The position numbers were made by a program, and so were the translations under genes. From positions 599,722 to 663,721 of the forward strand of contig SZWC01000043.1 in NCBI GenBank assembly GCA_023375785.1: a stretch of 64,000 nt of DNA, given 5' to 3'. Shown here piece by piece: positions 54,836-64,000 of the stretch. Origin of the DNA: Penium margaritaceum (taxonomy: Eukaryota; Streptophyta; Zygnematophyceae; Desmidiales; Peniaceae). The notes beneath the pieces were generated by a model. It did not search any database, was not told the origin of the DNA, and worked only from the letters and a program-made list of their open reading frames with translations. Position 1 is the first letter of the stretch. Each line of letters begins with the position of its first letter.

Positions 54836-55325
54836 TTTGGCTGCAGCTACTAACAAGGCGAGGAGGCGGTGCAAGACGGTGGCTCGGGATGACAGATGCG
54901 GGCAAGATGAAGATGGTGGCGAGGAAGGAGCAGGTGAGGCTGTTGAGGCTGTTGAGGCAGGATGAAAAGGAGGAGATGTCAGTGGATGCAGATGTGATGC
55001 GGTGGCAGCGGATGGGAGGTGGTAGGAAGCTTCTTGGTAGTTGACAGCAGGCGGCGGCTCGAGAGTTGCTTGCGACTGATGAGGGCGACTCGTCTCCAGT
55101 TGTTAGCCACGGGCGCGGAAATGGGCGCAGGGCCTCCTCAGGATAACAAGGCGTTTCTTCAGCGTGGAGAACTCGTCAGGCAAAGTTTCTGATGTCAGCT
55201 GCGGGCGAAGCGGCGAGGCAGGAGGTGATGATGGCAGCGGCGGGAGAATGCGGGTCGAAGCAATGAACCAAGGATGACGGCAGAGCGATGACGCGGTCAC
55301 GGGACTCCAGGTGATGTAACCTGAA

Positions 55326-55337
55326 GCTCTGATACCA
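55326..55337 (-). promoter_or_regulatory. X primer-binding site
   Basis: Plus-strand GCTCTGATACCA equals the last 12 bases of plant initiator tRNA-Met including CCA, and touches the LTR without a spacer. Confidence 0.88.
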
Positions 55338-55942
55338 TGTCAGAAGAATGCAGGTACGAGAACAGCAGTAGCGGAAGCAAGCGGAACCAAGTGTACGTCA
55401 GCAGAGTGACGTAGGCAAGAGCGGTCCGAGGAGTTAGTCGCGGGAGCTGATAGATGATGGAACGTGAGGTAGCGAAGGTAGATAGGTTGATGTGAGAGAG
55501 AGAGTACTGGCGAGAGGAGTGATAGTTAGCGAAGTGTGAGAACTGAGCGAAGGAGCGAGAGTGACGGAGCGAAGCGTTGAGAGTTGGCAAAGACAGAAAG
55601 TGTGAGGGACGAGCACAGCGAAGACACGGCGGTGAAGCCGCGGAACCAAGGGGGAACAGGATGAGCAGAACTGTTATGGTTAACTCGAGGGAATGAACAT
55701 CCTCGGTATTAAAGGTCAGAACAGGACAAAGAGTACTACCTAATGGCTTTTTTCCGCTAGCCGGACGCGAGTGACAGATATCACGTTATTAGGGGATAAC
55801 TTGATAGTGGGGCCCGGACGGTTGAGCGACCAGAGGCCCATTGGTCAAGGTGGTTTGGTGGCAGGACCTGAACCGTTATTGAGAAGGGATTTCCTCGGAC
55901 TGTACTTCTACACTGAGTCTGTTTCTTAAGGATATTCCGACA
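55338..55942 (-). repeat. X 5' LTR
   Basis: 605 bp, plus-strand TGTCAGAAG to TTCCGACA. Confidence 0.9.
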
Positions 55943-56880
55943 ACCTATAGCAGACTCGTACGGAATGTTCTCCATCTCACGCTGTTCATCTTCCGTGTCG
56001 GTGCTCATGGAGAAGGAGAGCTTGATGTCTGTTGTCATGGGTGTGGTGAGGGACTTGCAGTCCTCTATGTTTTAGCACTTGAGGAACTCCATGATGTACT
56101 TGGTCTGGTTCAGCTCAATTGTGCGTGCTGCTCAATTGTAGTGGAAGGCTATCCCGAGGTAGAACTCGAGAGGACCCATGTTCTTCATCTTGAACCTATT
56201 GTTGAGATCTCTCTTCAACTAGTTCAAGAGCTCGACTGACAACGAGCAGATGATCAGGTCATCCTCGTACAGTACAACCAGCATCAAGCCTTGCTCATCC
56301 TTCCACACATAGACACTAGGATCATTCTGGCTGTGCGTGAAGGTGAGCCCGGCCATGAAGCCATCCATCTCCTTATACCAAATCCTTGGAGTCTGATTCA
56401 GCCGGTAGAGTGCTTTGACCTGTTTGCAAGCCTTTGCAAGCTCAAAAGGATAACCTTTTGAGCTTTCACTCCCTCGGGCACTTCCATCAGCATTTCTTTG
56501 TCTAGTTTATTATAGAGAAAAGCTGTTGGTGGACCTCCAGATATTTTGTAGCAGCGATGTCCAACATGGATCTGATGGAGACAAAGGTGACGACAAGCGT
56601 AAGGGTCTCCTTGACTCTTGCCTTATACTTGTCAATAGTACCATCCTACTTGAACATTTTCCAGAGTATCCACCTTGATCCCACCATGTGTGCGTTTTAG
56701 GACCTTTCCACCAAGACCCAGATTCTGTTCTCTTCAATGGATGCGAGTTCACTATCCATTGCCTCTTTCTAATTGGCCACATTTGACATGTTTATAGCCT
56801 CTATTACGGTCATAGGCTCCCCATGAGCCAAGCATGATCAGCTGAGTCCGGTCCATTCTACACTATCAACATCATATTTG
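55943..56880 (-). pseudogene. B3 reverse transcriptase
   Basis: Minus-strand fragments: the QREMENIPYESAIG segment adjoining X, MTTDIKLSFSMSTDTE, a degraded active site near 56270, and ENRIWVLVERS-like start near 56700-56760. Multiple frameshifts and internal small duplications (CTTTGCAAGCTC near 56425) mean no long frame survives. Confidence 0.8.
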
Positions 56881-57108
56881 GGAAGAGGTTTCTTCTAGAG
56901 CATACTACGTCGGAGTGTTGCTGGAGGTGCTTCAAGACTTAGTTGCTTCTGTAGCTCATGTGCTGTCTCAGATCCGGTATTTGAGGAAAAGCCACAGGCC
57001 TCAGATATTGTTTCAGAGGCATCGGATGACTCTGACTCTGTATCACTCTGTTCCTCTGTCAGCCTACATAGCCACTCTCCCTACAACATCATCCTTCATT
57101 AGCACCAT

Positions 57109-58245
57109 CTACGAGTTCTTAGGTGCCTGATCACCTGACTTGACCAACACAATCCAATCTCCTGATTTGGGAGCATGAACAAGATCCAGTGACTCTCCCT
57201 TGCCGAGGATCCTTTCTTCAAACTCGATATCTCGGCTCCTGATGAACTTTCCAGCCACTTGGTCCAACAGCCTGTACGCCTTGTGTGTAGTGGCATAGCC
57301 GACCATTACACTTACAAGCACATGCATCTAGCTTGCCACTTCGTTCTCCTACTTGGAACTTTGTCTAGGCAGTACAATAAAAGATCCTTAAGTGTGAGGC
57401 ATTTAGATTCTTCCCTGACCAATCCTCCTATGGCATTTTCAGCTGCTTCTCTTGGTGTTTCTTACCAAGCCTTCCAAGCGCAGCTGTTGGAGTGAGGTAC
57501 CAAGCAGTTCTTGGTACCAAGCAGTTCTTGCACCTTCAGTCCAAACGCGCGGTGGTAATTTGGCTGAGGATAGTCTCGTTCATCCGCTTGGTAACGTCAT
57601 CGCTTTGGGGAGTATAAGGCATAGTAGTCAGGTGGATGATGATGTGTTGGCTCAACCAGCCTTTGTACGCCTCGTCCTCACCACCGTTATCCGTGCGTAG
57701 TACCTTGACGTTCTTGCTTATCTGTTGCTCTACCATGGCGATAAATTGTTGTAACTTCTCCTTGACCTCTCTGTTTGTCTTGAGGAAATAGATCCACATC
57801 TTGTGACTGTGGTCATTGATGAAGGTCAAGAAAAAATTACTGCCACTATTTGAAGGATTGCGAAATGGTCCACACACAGCAGAGTGAATCAGGTCTAAGA
57901 TTGCTGCCGCATATTGTCAATTACACTCAAAGGGCTTTCTCTTTGCCTTACCATGGAGGCATGGCTCACACAGCTTCTTGCACTTTCCCTCATCCTTGGC
58001 CTTGCATCCCTCGATCCCATGAACCAGTTTGTACTACTGCATAGCTTGTAGTATGCTGTCAGCCAGATGGCCGAACCGCATGTGCCACAGCTCAGCATAT
58101 GTGTCTTTGGTAGCGTTGGCTGCCATAGTGATAGCCAGTGGTGCAATATCAGGCTTTGGAGACTTGGGCTCTTCAACCGTCGCATATCCCTCATTTTTAC
58201 TCTCAAGGGGCTTGGGTTGCAATATGTACAGTCCATTAACTATCG
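57109..58245 (-). pseudogene. B3 integrase
   Basis: Zinc region ELWHMRFGHLADSILQAMQ and CVSHASMVRQRESPL in a shifted frame; core FFLTFINDHSHKMWIYFLKT and VLRTDNGGEDEAYKGW (second aspartate kept); TPQSDDVTKRMNETIL, where the catalytic glutamate is lysine. C-terminal piece YATTHKAYRLLDQVAGKFIR and SLDLVHAPKSGDW. Confidence 0.87.
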
Positions 58246-59492
58246 AGACCTGTACAACAAGACTCTTCTTGGGATAGGAGATCCTGATATCCTTGTTCTT
58301 CATGATCACGGCCTCCTCTTGCGTGAAGACGACCGTCATGTCATGGTCTGTGATTTTGGACACGGCCAAGAAGTTTGCTGCAAAAGATAACATGTAGACG
58401 ACGTTCTCCAGCTTCAAGTCCTTTTCAGTACCGTACACATTGATGCTGATCAACTTATCTCCCTGGCCTTGCGCATGGACAAGGCTGCCGTTCGTACACC
58501 TGAAGCGACATTTAGTGTCCCCAATGGAGATGAACCCATTCTCCCTTGAAGAGTGGTGGTTAATGCCAGAGTCGAGCCTGTAAACTCCACGCTTGAGCAA
58601 TATCGCTCCCTTGGTTGCCGACACGCTCTCAGGCATCATATTCGTCAACTCCTTCTTACCCTTTCCTTTGTCCTCATATCTACTACCATGATCTCCGTCT
58701 TCCTTCTTGAGACCCCTGTACTCCCGTAACCTATGTCCTGGCTGGCCACAGTAATGGTACTTCCCAGGATGCTTTGAAACCTTTCTACCACCACCATTAC
58801 CTTTTCCTTCACTGCCACCGCTTCTGCTGCTACTATGACGAGAAGAGGAGTTGCTGCCACGCCCACCATACTGTGAAGCATAGGCTGAAATATTAGCCTC
58901 ACTATTGTTGTGACGCATGACCTCGTTACCCACGTACTCGGACACTACCTCATACGTCAAATCCTCCTCCTTTTGACTGCCAAAGACGGTGATCACAGGT
59001 CCCTACCTTTCAGGTAGCGTCACGAGGAGGATCATGGCCTGCATGTTGGTGTCGATTTCCCAGTTCATTTGGGTCACTTGCTGCAGCAGTCCTTCAAACT
59101 GTAGTAAAAAGTCTGGAATCATCTCTCCCTCACTCACCCTCATCGAAATTAGCTTTTGAAGGATGAAGAGGCGATTTACAAGAGCTGTTGGTTAGTATAC
59201 ATACAAGATTCTCATAAGCCTTTCATACATGTGATACCTTGGAGGTGAAAATGTTGTGACTCATGTACTCATGTCACACTAATCGCAAGCACCATGTCAT
59301 TTTTGACACTCCACGTTTCATATCCAGCATCCATTTTTGGAGGTTCCACCTCTTCTCCAAGAACATCTTCAAGCAGCCATGCACCCTCATGACAATTTTA
59401 AAATACTCTTTCCACAAGGGAAAACCCATCCCTGTGAACTTCGACATCCCACTGTTGACCTACTCAAGAGTGAGCATCGCAACTATCATCAT
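58246..59492 (-). pseudogene. B3 Gag and protease
   Basis: Start ATG at 59492 (MMIVAMLTLE, then TAG, VNSGMSKFTGMGFPLWK). Long open piece 58996-58034 (320 codons) holds the Gag C-terminus, a serine/glycine linker, the knuckle YHYCGQPGHRLREY with first and last cysteines lost, protease YRLDSGINHHSSREN and the VVYMLSFAANFLAVS region. Matches B1 Gag closely. Confidence 0.9.
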
Positions 59493-59849
59493 AATGCTTC
59501 TCTGCTTGTCTACTTCATTGAGGTTGATGTAGGCTGATATACGTTGCTACCGGTTTAGATGATGGAGATCGGTTGCTTACTCCTTAGCCGTTGATCACCT
59601 GTAAACAGAGAAGAATGCACACTAGCAAACCCAGGGTCGTACCTCCAAGGGCAAAGCTTATCCTGGTTAGGGTCCAAGGATCGTACCTCCAAGGGTAGAG
59701 CTTATCCTTGGTCCTTGTTCGCTAAGTGCCAGTACCCACCGTTGGAGTTGATGGAGCAGATGGAGGAGATGGAGTTGGTGGAGCTGATGCACACTGCGAG
59801 ACAGAGAGGGTAAGAGAGTACACAAAATCGTACCTTACAACTAGTTAGT
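59493..59849 (-). other. B3 leader
   Basis: Same layout as in B1: two GGGYARAGCTTATCC copies (about 59645-59710) and a GATGGAG microsatellite (about 59750-59785). Confidence 0.6.
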
Positions 59850-59864
59850 GTAGGCCCATAACCT
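59850..59864 (-). promoter_or_regulatory. B3 primer-binding site: half initiator tRNA-Met
   Basis: Plus strand GTAGGCCCATAACCT, 13 of 15 matching the intact B1/B2 site. Confidence 0.75.
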
Positions 59865-59865
59865 T

Positions 59866-60624
59866 TCATCAACTAACCTAAAGAAACAGACTAGAGAACA
59901 AGGATGACATAATGGCACTTGCCGTCCGCTCCTAGTATTGCAATGAGGAGGAGATATCATCCTCAGAATCACGGTTCTACACAGAGTAGTTCATAAGAAT
60001 CACTTCCTTAGACTGTGTCCTTAGCACCTGGTCACTTTTGTGTGAGGAGCTTCCTCCTGGGGCTTAGACAAACAAATGCTTCTTTAGTGTCTGCCTTTGG
60101 TGGACAACTCTGTGAGAAGTCTCAAAGGTAAGAACTGTACTCAATGATAGGTAACTGATAGGTTCTTATAGTCCTAGAGCCAGCCTCTGGCCTAGGCACG
60201 TAGTGGCTCCTTGGATGAGCCACTTTGGGGGCAATCTGTAATACATCATCCCCCCTGCCTACATGGCACTCCCTGTGACCGCCAAATGGCGCCAGCCACC
60301 AGGAAGGACCAGGAATGTTCTAAGATGTCTCTTGTAACCTTCCTGATCCCCTTTTCGTCACAAATAAAATTAGTCACTGGGAATTGACATAGTGAGCTCT
60401 CGTTCCAGAGACTAACTCAAGAATGTTTAAGCCTCAAGGAGTTGTCTTAGGAAGTGTTTTGTAGCTATATTATCCAGTTTAGACTAAGGAAACTTGTTCC
60501 AAAGGAGCAGTACATGCCTTGTCTATTTGGACCAGACTTAGGGGACTTACTCCAAGAGAGCAATGCATGCCTAGTCCGTCCACAACTTGTCCAAATGTCA
60601 GCTATGGACAAGGAGCATGTCAAC
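59866..60624 (-). repeat. B3 5' LTR
   Basis: Co-linear with 11671-12440 but with several small deletions; ends GAGCATGTCAAC. Borders minisatellite block 3. Confidence 0.85.
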
Positions 60625-60911
60625 CAACTAGGATGTAGCTAGTGCCCTGCTGAGGCAAAACTAGGACACAAGGACGGAACTATGGCACAACTAGGATGCA
60701 AGTAGTGTACAACTAGGGTACAAGTAGGGCGCAAGTTGGGAGCAACTAGGATGTAAATAGGGTGCAACTAGGGACCAACAATGACGTAGCTAGTGTCTAA
60801 CTGAGACGTAATTAGGGCACAACTATGGCACAACTAGAGTATAACAAGGATCCAAATAGTGTACAAGTAGGACGTAACTAGGATGTAACTACGGTAAGGC
60901 TAGGATGTAAA
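60625..60911. repeat. 11-bp-period minisatellite, block 3
   Basis: About 290 bp of the same YAASTAGGRYR unit as blocks 1 and 2, between the B3 LTR and a reversed A LTR. Confidence 0.88.
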
Positions 60912-60912
60912 C

Positions 60913-61655
60913 TATCGGATCTAGAGGAGAAAGGAAGTCTAAGAGGAACAAGTATGTAGAACTGAAAAGGCATCAGTTGTACTGAAGAATGATTGTTGAA
61001 TTACTCAAAATACCCTATTGTTCTTGGATTTCAACGAATGGAAAGTTGCAACTTAGAAAATCTATGAATTGGATGATATTTTTTAGGTTTGAATTATTTT
61101 GGTAGTCCTTAATGGTTGAATCTACATGAAATAGTACCTTGATTTAAACATTTTATATGGAGAATAACACCATTGAAGTTTGAAATCCCTTAGCCTTTCA
61201 CATAAAATTTGTGTTCAATTGTTTATATGATACATACAATTCATTGAACAAAAAAACATATCACATTCAATCAATTCAGAAAATAATTAATATTGAAAAC
61301 CAAGAGTAGTAGGGTAATGAAGTACATATAGAGCCAGAGCTTGGGCATGACTTAGCCATGGAGGATAAGGCTCACACACTAGAGTCCATAATCTCACACA
61401 AGAGAGGAAATCAGCCTAAAAATCAGGCTGACCACTCGCACCTGACCCAAAGAGCTATAAGATACTCTAATGACACACTCCCAGTAGTCACATAACCCAC
61501 TATCCCATGGAGAATCGCCATGTGTTCATGACTAGTACACAAGGATCTCACCTTTCTTAAAAAGTAAGGAGAGGTACCTTTTTCTTAGTCAGTACACTTT
61601 GATAAGGCAATGCAAGAATCTGGGACCTTTTTGGATATTTCTCCAATCGGTCCAT
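60913..61655 (-). repeat. A8: reversed family-A LTR remnant, split by a MITE-like insert
   Basis: Pieces 60913-61012 and 61317-61655 match the A2 LTR orientation; it is cut about 250-300 bp short on the right, where A6 begins. Confidence 0.82.
61013..61314. mobile_element. MITE-like element (302 bp)
   Basis: AT-rich insert with terminal inverted repeats CCCTATTGTTC and (reverse complement of the right end) CCCTACTACTC, flanked by TA on each side (61011-61012, 61315-61316). Removing it plus one TA restores the LTR text CTCAAAATAATGAAGTAC, which aligns base for base with the family CTCAAAATGATGGAGTAC. TA duplication and size fit a Tc1/mariner-type MITE. No coding capacity. Confidence 0.72.
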
Positions 61656-61669
61656 AGAGTAAGTTTTAG

Positions 61670-62479
61670 GAGGGATTCGTCATGGATGGCTAGGAGCACC
61701 TGGTTTGTAAGCTGCAGAATTCGTAGTACGGCCTCAAGCAAGCATTGCGTGCTTGGAACCAGAAATAAGATGTGGCGCTATAATGAATGGGGTTTGAGGG
61801 TACCGAGTGTGACTACATCTATCGCTAGCAGCATGGGCATGATCATTATCTATGTAAATGACATGCTCCTCCTTTCCAACAGCATGTCTATAGTGCATGA
61901 GTTCAAGGATTCCATGTAGGAGTACTTCTAGATGTCTGATCTCGTGAAGGCGTCATACTTCTTAGGTATCTAAATCACGTGTGACCGCAAATCATGCTCT
62001 CTCTTACTACTGTAGAGTCGCACGATCAAGGATGTTTTGCAGCGGTTTGGCATGGCGGAGGCAAAACCCATTAGCACACTGCTTGAGACACAAATGCAGC
62101 TGAGCGGCACAAGTACCAGAGTATTGTCGTCAGTCTCATGTAACTGATGGTGGCATCTAGGCCGGACCTCGCACAGGGTGTGAATGTTGTGAGCCAGTAC
62201 ATGGCTCCTCCCGGACCTGAGTACCAGAAGGCAGTGAAGTGGATCTTTCGCTACCTTACTACCATCGACATCAACATCACCTACAACGGCAATGATAACA
62301 GCATCATCCGCTACACAGACACAAATTGGACTTCAAACCCTGACGATCGCAAGTCCATCTCTGGACATGTGTTCCTCATGAATAGCGGGATCATTAGCTG
62401 GTGTAGCAAGAGGCAGGTGGTTGTGGCCACCTCAAGCATGAGGCTGAGTACATCTTTTGCAGCTTTGGAGTCAAGGAAG
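61670..62479 (+). pseudogene. A6 reverse transcriptase and RNase H (5'-truncated)
   Basis: Starts mid-RT (GFVMDG, LVCKLQNS), then IIYVNDMLLLSNSMS (YVDD changed to YVND), TAG stops shared with A3, and RNase H from VVSQYMAPPGPEYQKAVKW to the same truncated end as A3 before the LTR at 62480. Its sequence tracks A3 27690-28487 far more closely than any other A copy. The single-base loss near 62437 shifts the last part. Confidence 0.88.
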
Positions 62480-63218
62480 TGTTGAAAAAGGAGTCATCTG
62501 GCTCTGTTTCAGGTCCAGAGGAGCAAGTTCCAGGAAGCTACCAGATGCCTCATCCGATTGTCAATCGGACTTCTTCATTGAAAAGATCAGGTCGCAAATT
62601 ATCTACGGTCCAAGTTTCAGGCCGATCCAACAGTCTGATTAAGAGATATGAATTTTTGAAGTTTTTGAGGTCATGGACCGCCGGTATCTGGGTGCTCATG
62701 GGCAATGGCTCCATGCCTTAGCCTGAGAAAAGAAAAAGGGCAAGAGGTCCAGGATCAAAACCTGATGGGAATAAAATCCAAAACGTTCCTAGATTCTTTG
62801 ATTGCCTTCTCAGAGAATACCGACTAGGAAAAAGATACCTCTCCTTAATTTTTAGGCGAGTTTAGGTCCTTGTGTGCTAGCCATGGACACATGGCGATTC
62901 TCTATGGGATTGTGGGTTTTGGGACCACTAGGAGTGTACCATGAGAGCATTTTCTAGCTCTCTAGGTCGTGTGTCAATAGTCAGCCTAATTACTAGGTTG
63001 ATTTGCTCTCTTGTGTGAGATTATGGACTCTGGTCTGTGAGCCTTAACCCCCATGGCTAAGTGGTGTGGCTTGTGAGAGGGCTGACTTGTCCAAGCTCTA
63101 GTTCTATATGTACTCCATCATTTTGAGTTATTCAATATCCATTATTTAGTACAACGGATGCCCTTCCAGTCCCATATGCTCGCTGCTCCAAGGCTCTCTC
63201 TCTCCTCCAGTTCCAACA
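62480..63218 (+). repeat. LTR shared by A6 and A7
   Basis: TGTTGAAAAAGGAGTC to CCAGTTCCAACA, nearly identical to 28488-29210. Confidence 0.9.
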
Positions 63219-63220
63219 TT

Positions 63221-63235
63221 TGGTATCGGAGCCAA
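63221..63235 (+). promoter_or_regulatory. A7 primer-binding site
   Basis: TGGTATCGGAGCCAA, same variant as A4. Confidence 0.78.
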
Positions 63236-63864
63236 GTTCTGCAAGTTTCAGCCAGCAGAGGCCGTCACTTTGAAAGTGACGGATATTGATCAAACCTTGA
63301 CTAAATCTAACCATTGACCATAAGGTCTCCAAGTGTACAAGACAAGCGTTCTAACGAGTCTAAGATCCTAAAGATCCAGCGGTCGGATCGAGAATTATGC
63401 TTATAACGAGGTCGACCACGACTACACTCTTCTCTATGAACTAGACTGTCACGTTGTGATGACCATAACTCTCTTGTTTCTTTGTCACATTCAAGAACTG
63501 GCATATACAAATTGTAGTATTTTTCCTAAGATGTCCATTTGTATAAAAATATTTGCATTCCATCAATTTGTCTGGGAGAAATGCTGTTTACAAGCTGGCT
63601 TGTCTGAGTTGGAGTAGGAGTAAAATCATTTCATGTTTTCAAGAGGGTATATCTTTCAAAATCCTCTATTAATGACCCTGTTTTACGGGTCGATCTGAAG
63701 TGTTTTGAACTGAAGTTTCCAGAAGTGGGCTCAGTTTTTCCAAATTCCTAGTCTGTTGGCATCTACAGTCCATTTTGTGCCAGACAGATTTCTAGGAGAA
63801 GCAGTAGCAGAAGAGGGATAGCGTCGTCACCCAAGGGCAGCGTTGAGCATCACTAAAGCTCAAA
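63236..63864 (+). other. A7 leader
   Basis: Non-coding leader co-linear with A4 29228-29858. Confidence 0.55.
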
Positions 63865-64000
63865 ATGGCAGCAACAGGCCTGGTCACATCATCCCAGCCT
63901 TTGGAGAGGCTAGAAAGAAGCACCAAATTCACATTTTGGAAGATCCATGCCCGCCTCCTTTTGGAGGAGAAGGGCTTGTAGGAGGTGGTGAGCGGCGATG
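63865..64000 (+). pseudogene. A7 Gag start, cut by window edge
   Basis: ATG at 63865 (MAATGLVTSSQPLERLER, then FTFWKIHARLLLEEKGL) followed by TAG at 63979-63981, the same stop as in A4. Continues beyond the window. Confidence 0.85.

Larger units (their letters stand above)
52106..55942 (-). mobile_element. X: non-autonomous LTR retrotransposon with Gag-like ORF only
   Basis: 3.84 kb. LTRs 52106-52722 and 55338-55942 are near-identical by eye, begin TGTCAGAAG and end CCGACA in plus-strand reading, and are bounded by a perfect ACCTA duplication (52101-52105, 55943-55947). A reverse-complement tRNA-Met 3'-end site next to the right LTR sets the minus orientation. The 2.6-kb interior lacks protease, integrase, reverse transcriptase and RNase H; it has a tandem-repeat leader and one Gag-like ORF. 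It fits the TR-GAG/LARD class of non-autonomous elements. It is the youngest insertion at this locus since it splits B3. Confidence 0.9.
51530..60624 (-). mobile_element. B3: 3'-truncated family-B element, split by X
   Basis: Minus strand, present as 51530-52105 and 55943-60624. It runs from the 5' LTR (59866-60624) through leader, Gag and Pol to RNase H, and ends before the polypurine tract and 3' LTR. Removing X and one ACCTA restores an RNase H frame without a break. Closest to B1 in sequence. With one LTR gone, no target duplication can be tested. Confidence 0.88.

Overview
The window is plant nuclear heterochromatin built almost wholly from nested LTR retrotransposons of the Ty1/copia superfamily. 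I found no convincing host gene, rRNA, functional tRNA gene, CRISPR array or prokaryotic feature. A land plant is indicated by plant-type copia Gag-Pol proteins, primer sites matching plant initiator-Met tRNA, and LTR lengths of 0.6-0.77 kb. A fern, lycophyte or bryophyte is possible, but the sequence alone does not settle this.

Names used here. Family A: LTRs of about 0.69-0.74 kb beginning TGTTGGGAAAGG and ending CCAACA, primer site matching the 3' end of initiator tRNA-Met (copies A0-A8 and E). Family B: LTRs of about 0.76-0.77 kb, primer site matching the anticodon region of the same tRNA, i.e. half-tRNA priming (B0-B3 and one solo LTR). D: an older copia element with a B-like primer site. 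C: a copia relic near 14.3-15.3 kb. X: a short element with paired LTRs and only a Gag-like ORF.

Layout. 1-5.9 kb: solo B LTR (perfect CAAAC duplication) split by A0, which itself carries B-LTR fragment B0. 5.9-12.9 kb: the 3' end of A1, its LTR split by complete B1 (minus strand, GAAAG duplication). 12.9-15.3 kb: unassigned sequence, then relic C. 15.3-21.6 kb: complete minus-strand A2. 21.7-35.5 kb: an 11-bp-period minisatellite split by a tandem LTR-A3-LTR-A4-LTR array. 35.5-45.3 kb: element D, its gag split by complete minus-strand B2 (AAACT duplication). 45.3-51.5 kb: fragment A5, split by E (ATAAT duplication; reverse transcriptase core deleted). 51.5-60.6 kb: minus-strand B3, split by X (ACCTA duplication). 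60.6-64 kb: more minisatellite, a reversed A LTR holding a 302-bp MITE-like insert, and a second copy of an A3/A4-like junction (A6/A7) running off the window.

All full-size coding regions are interrupted by stops, very often TAG where sister copies have CAG or TGG, or by frameshifts and deletions. The elements share the usual copia plan (Gag with CCHC knuckle, aspartic protease, DDE integrase, reverse transcriptase, RNase H), so short or broken copies such as E and X would depend on enzymes from intact relatives elsewhere. Single N or short N runs at 3509, 4826, 47199-47205 and 48844 mark assembly joins; at the first three the flanking sequence is duplicated, and frames crossing them should not be trusted.
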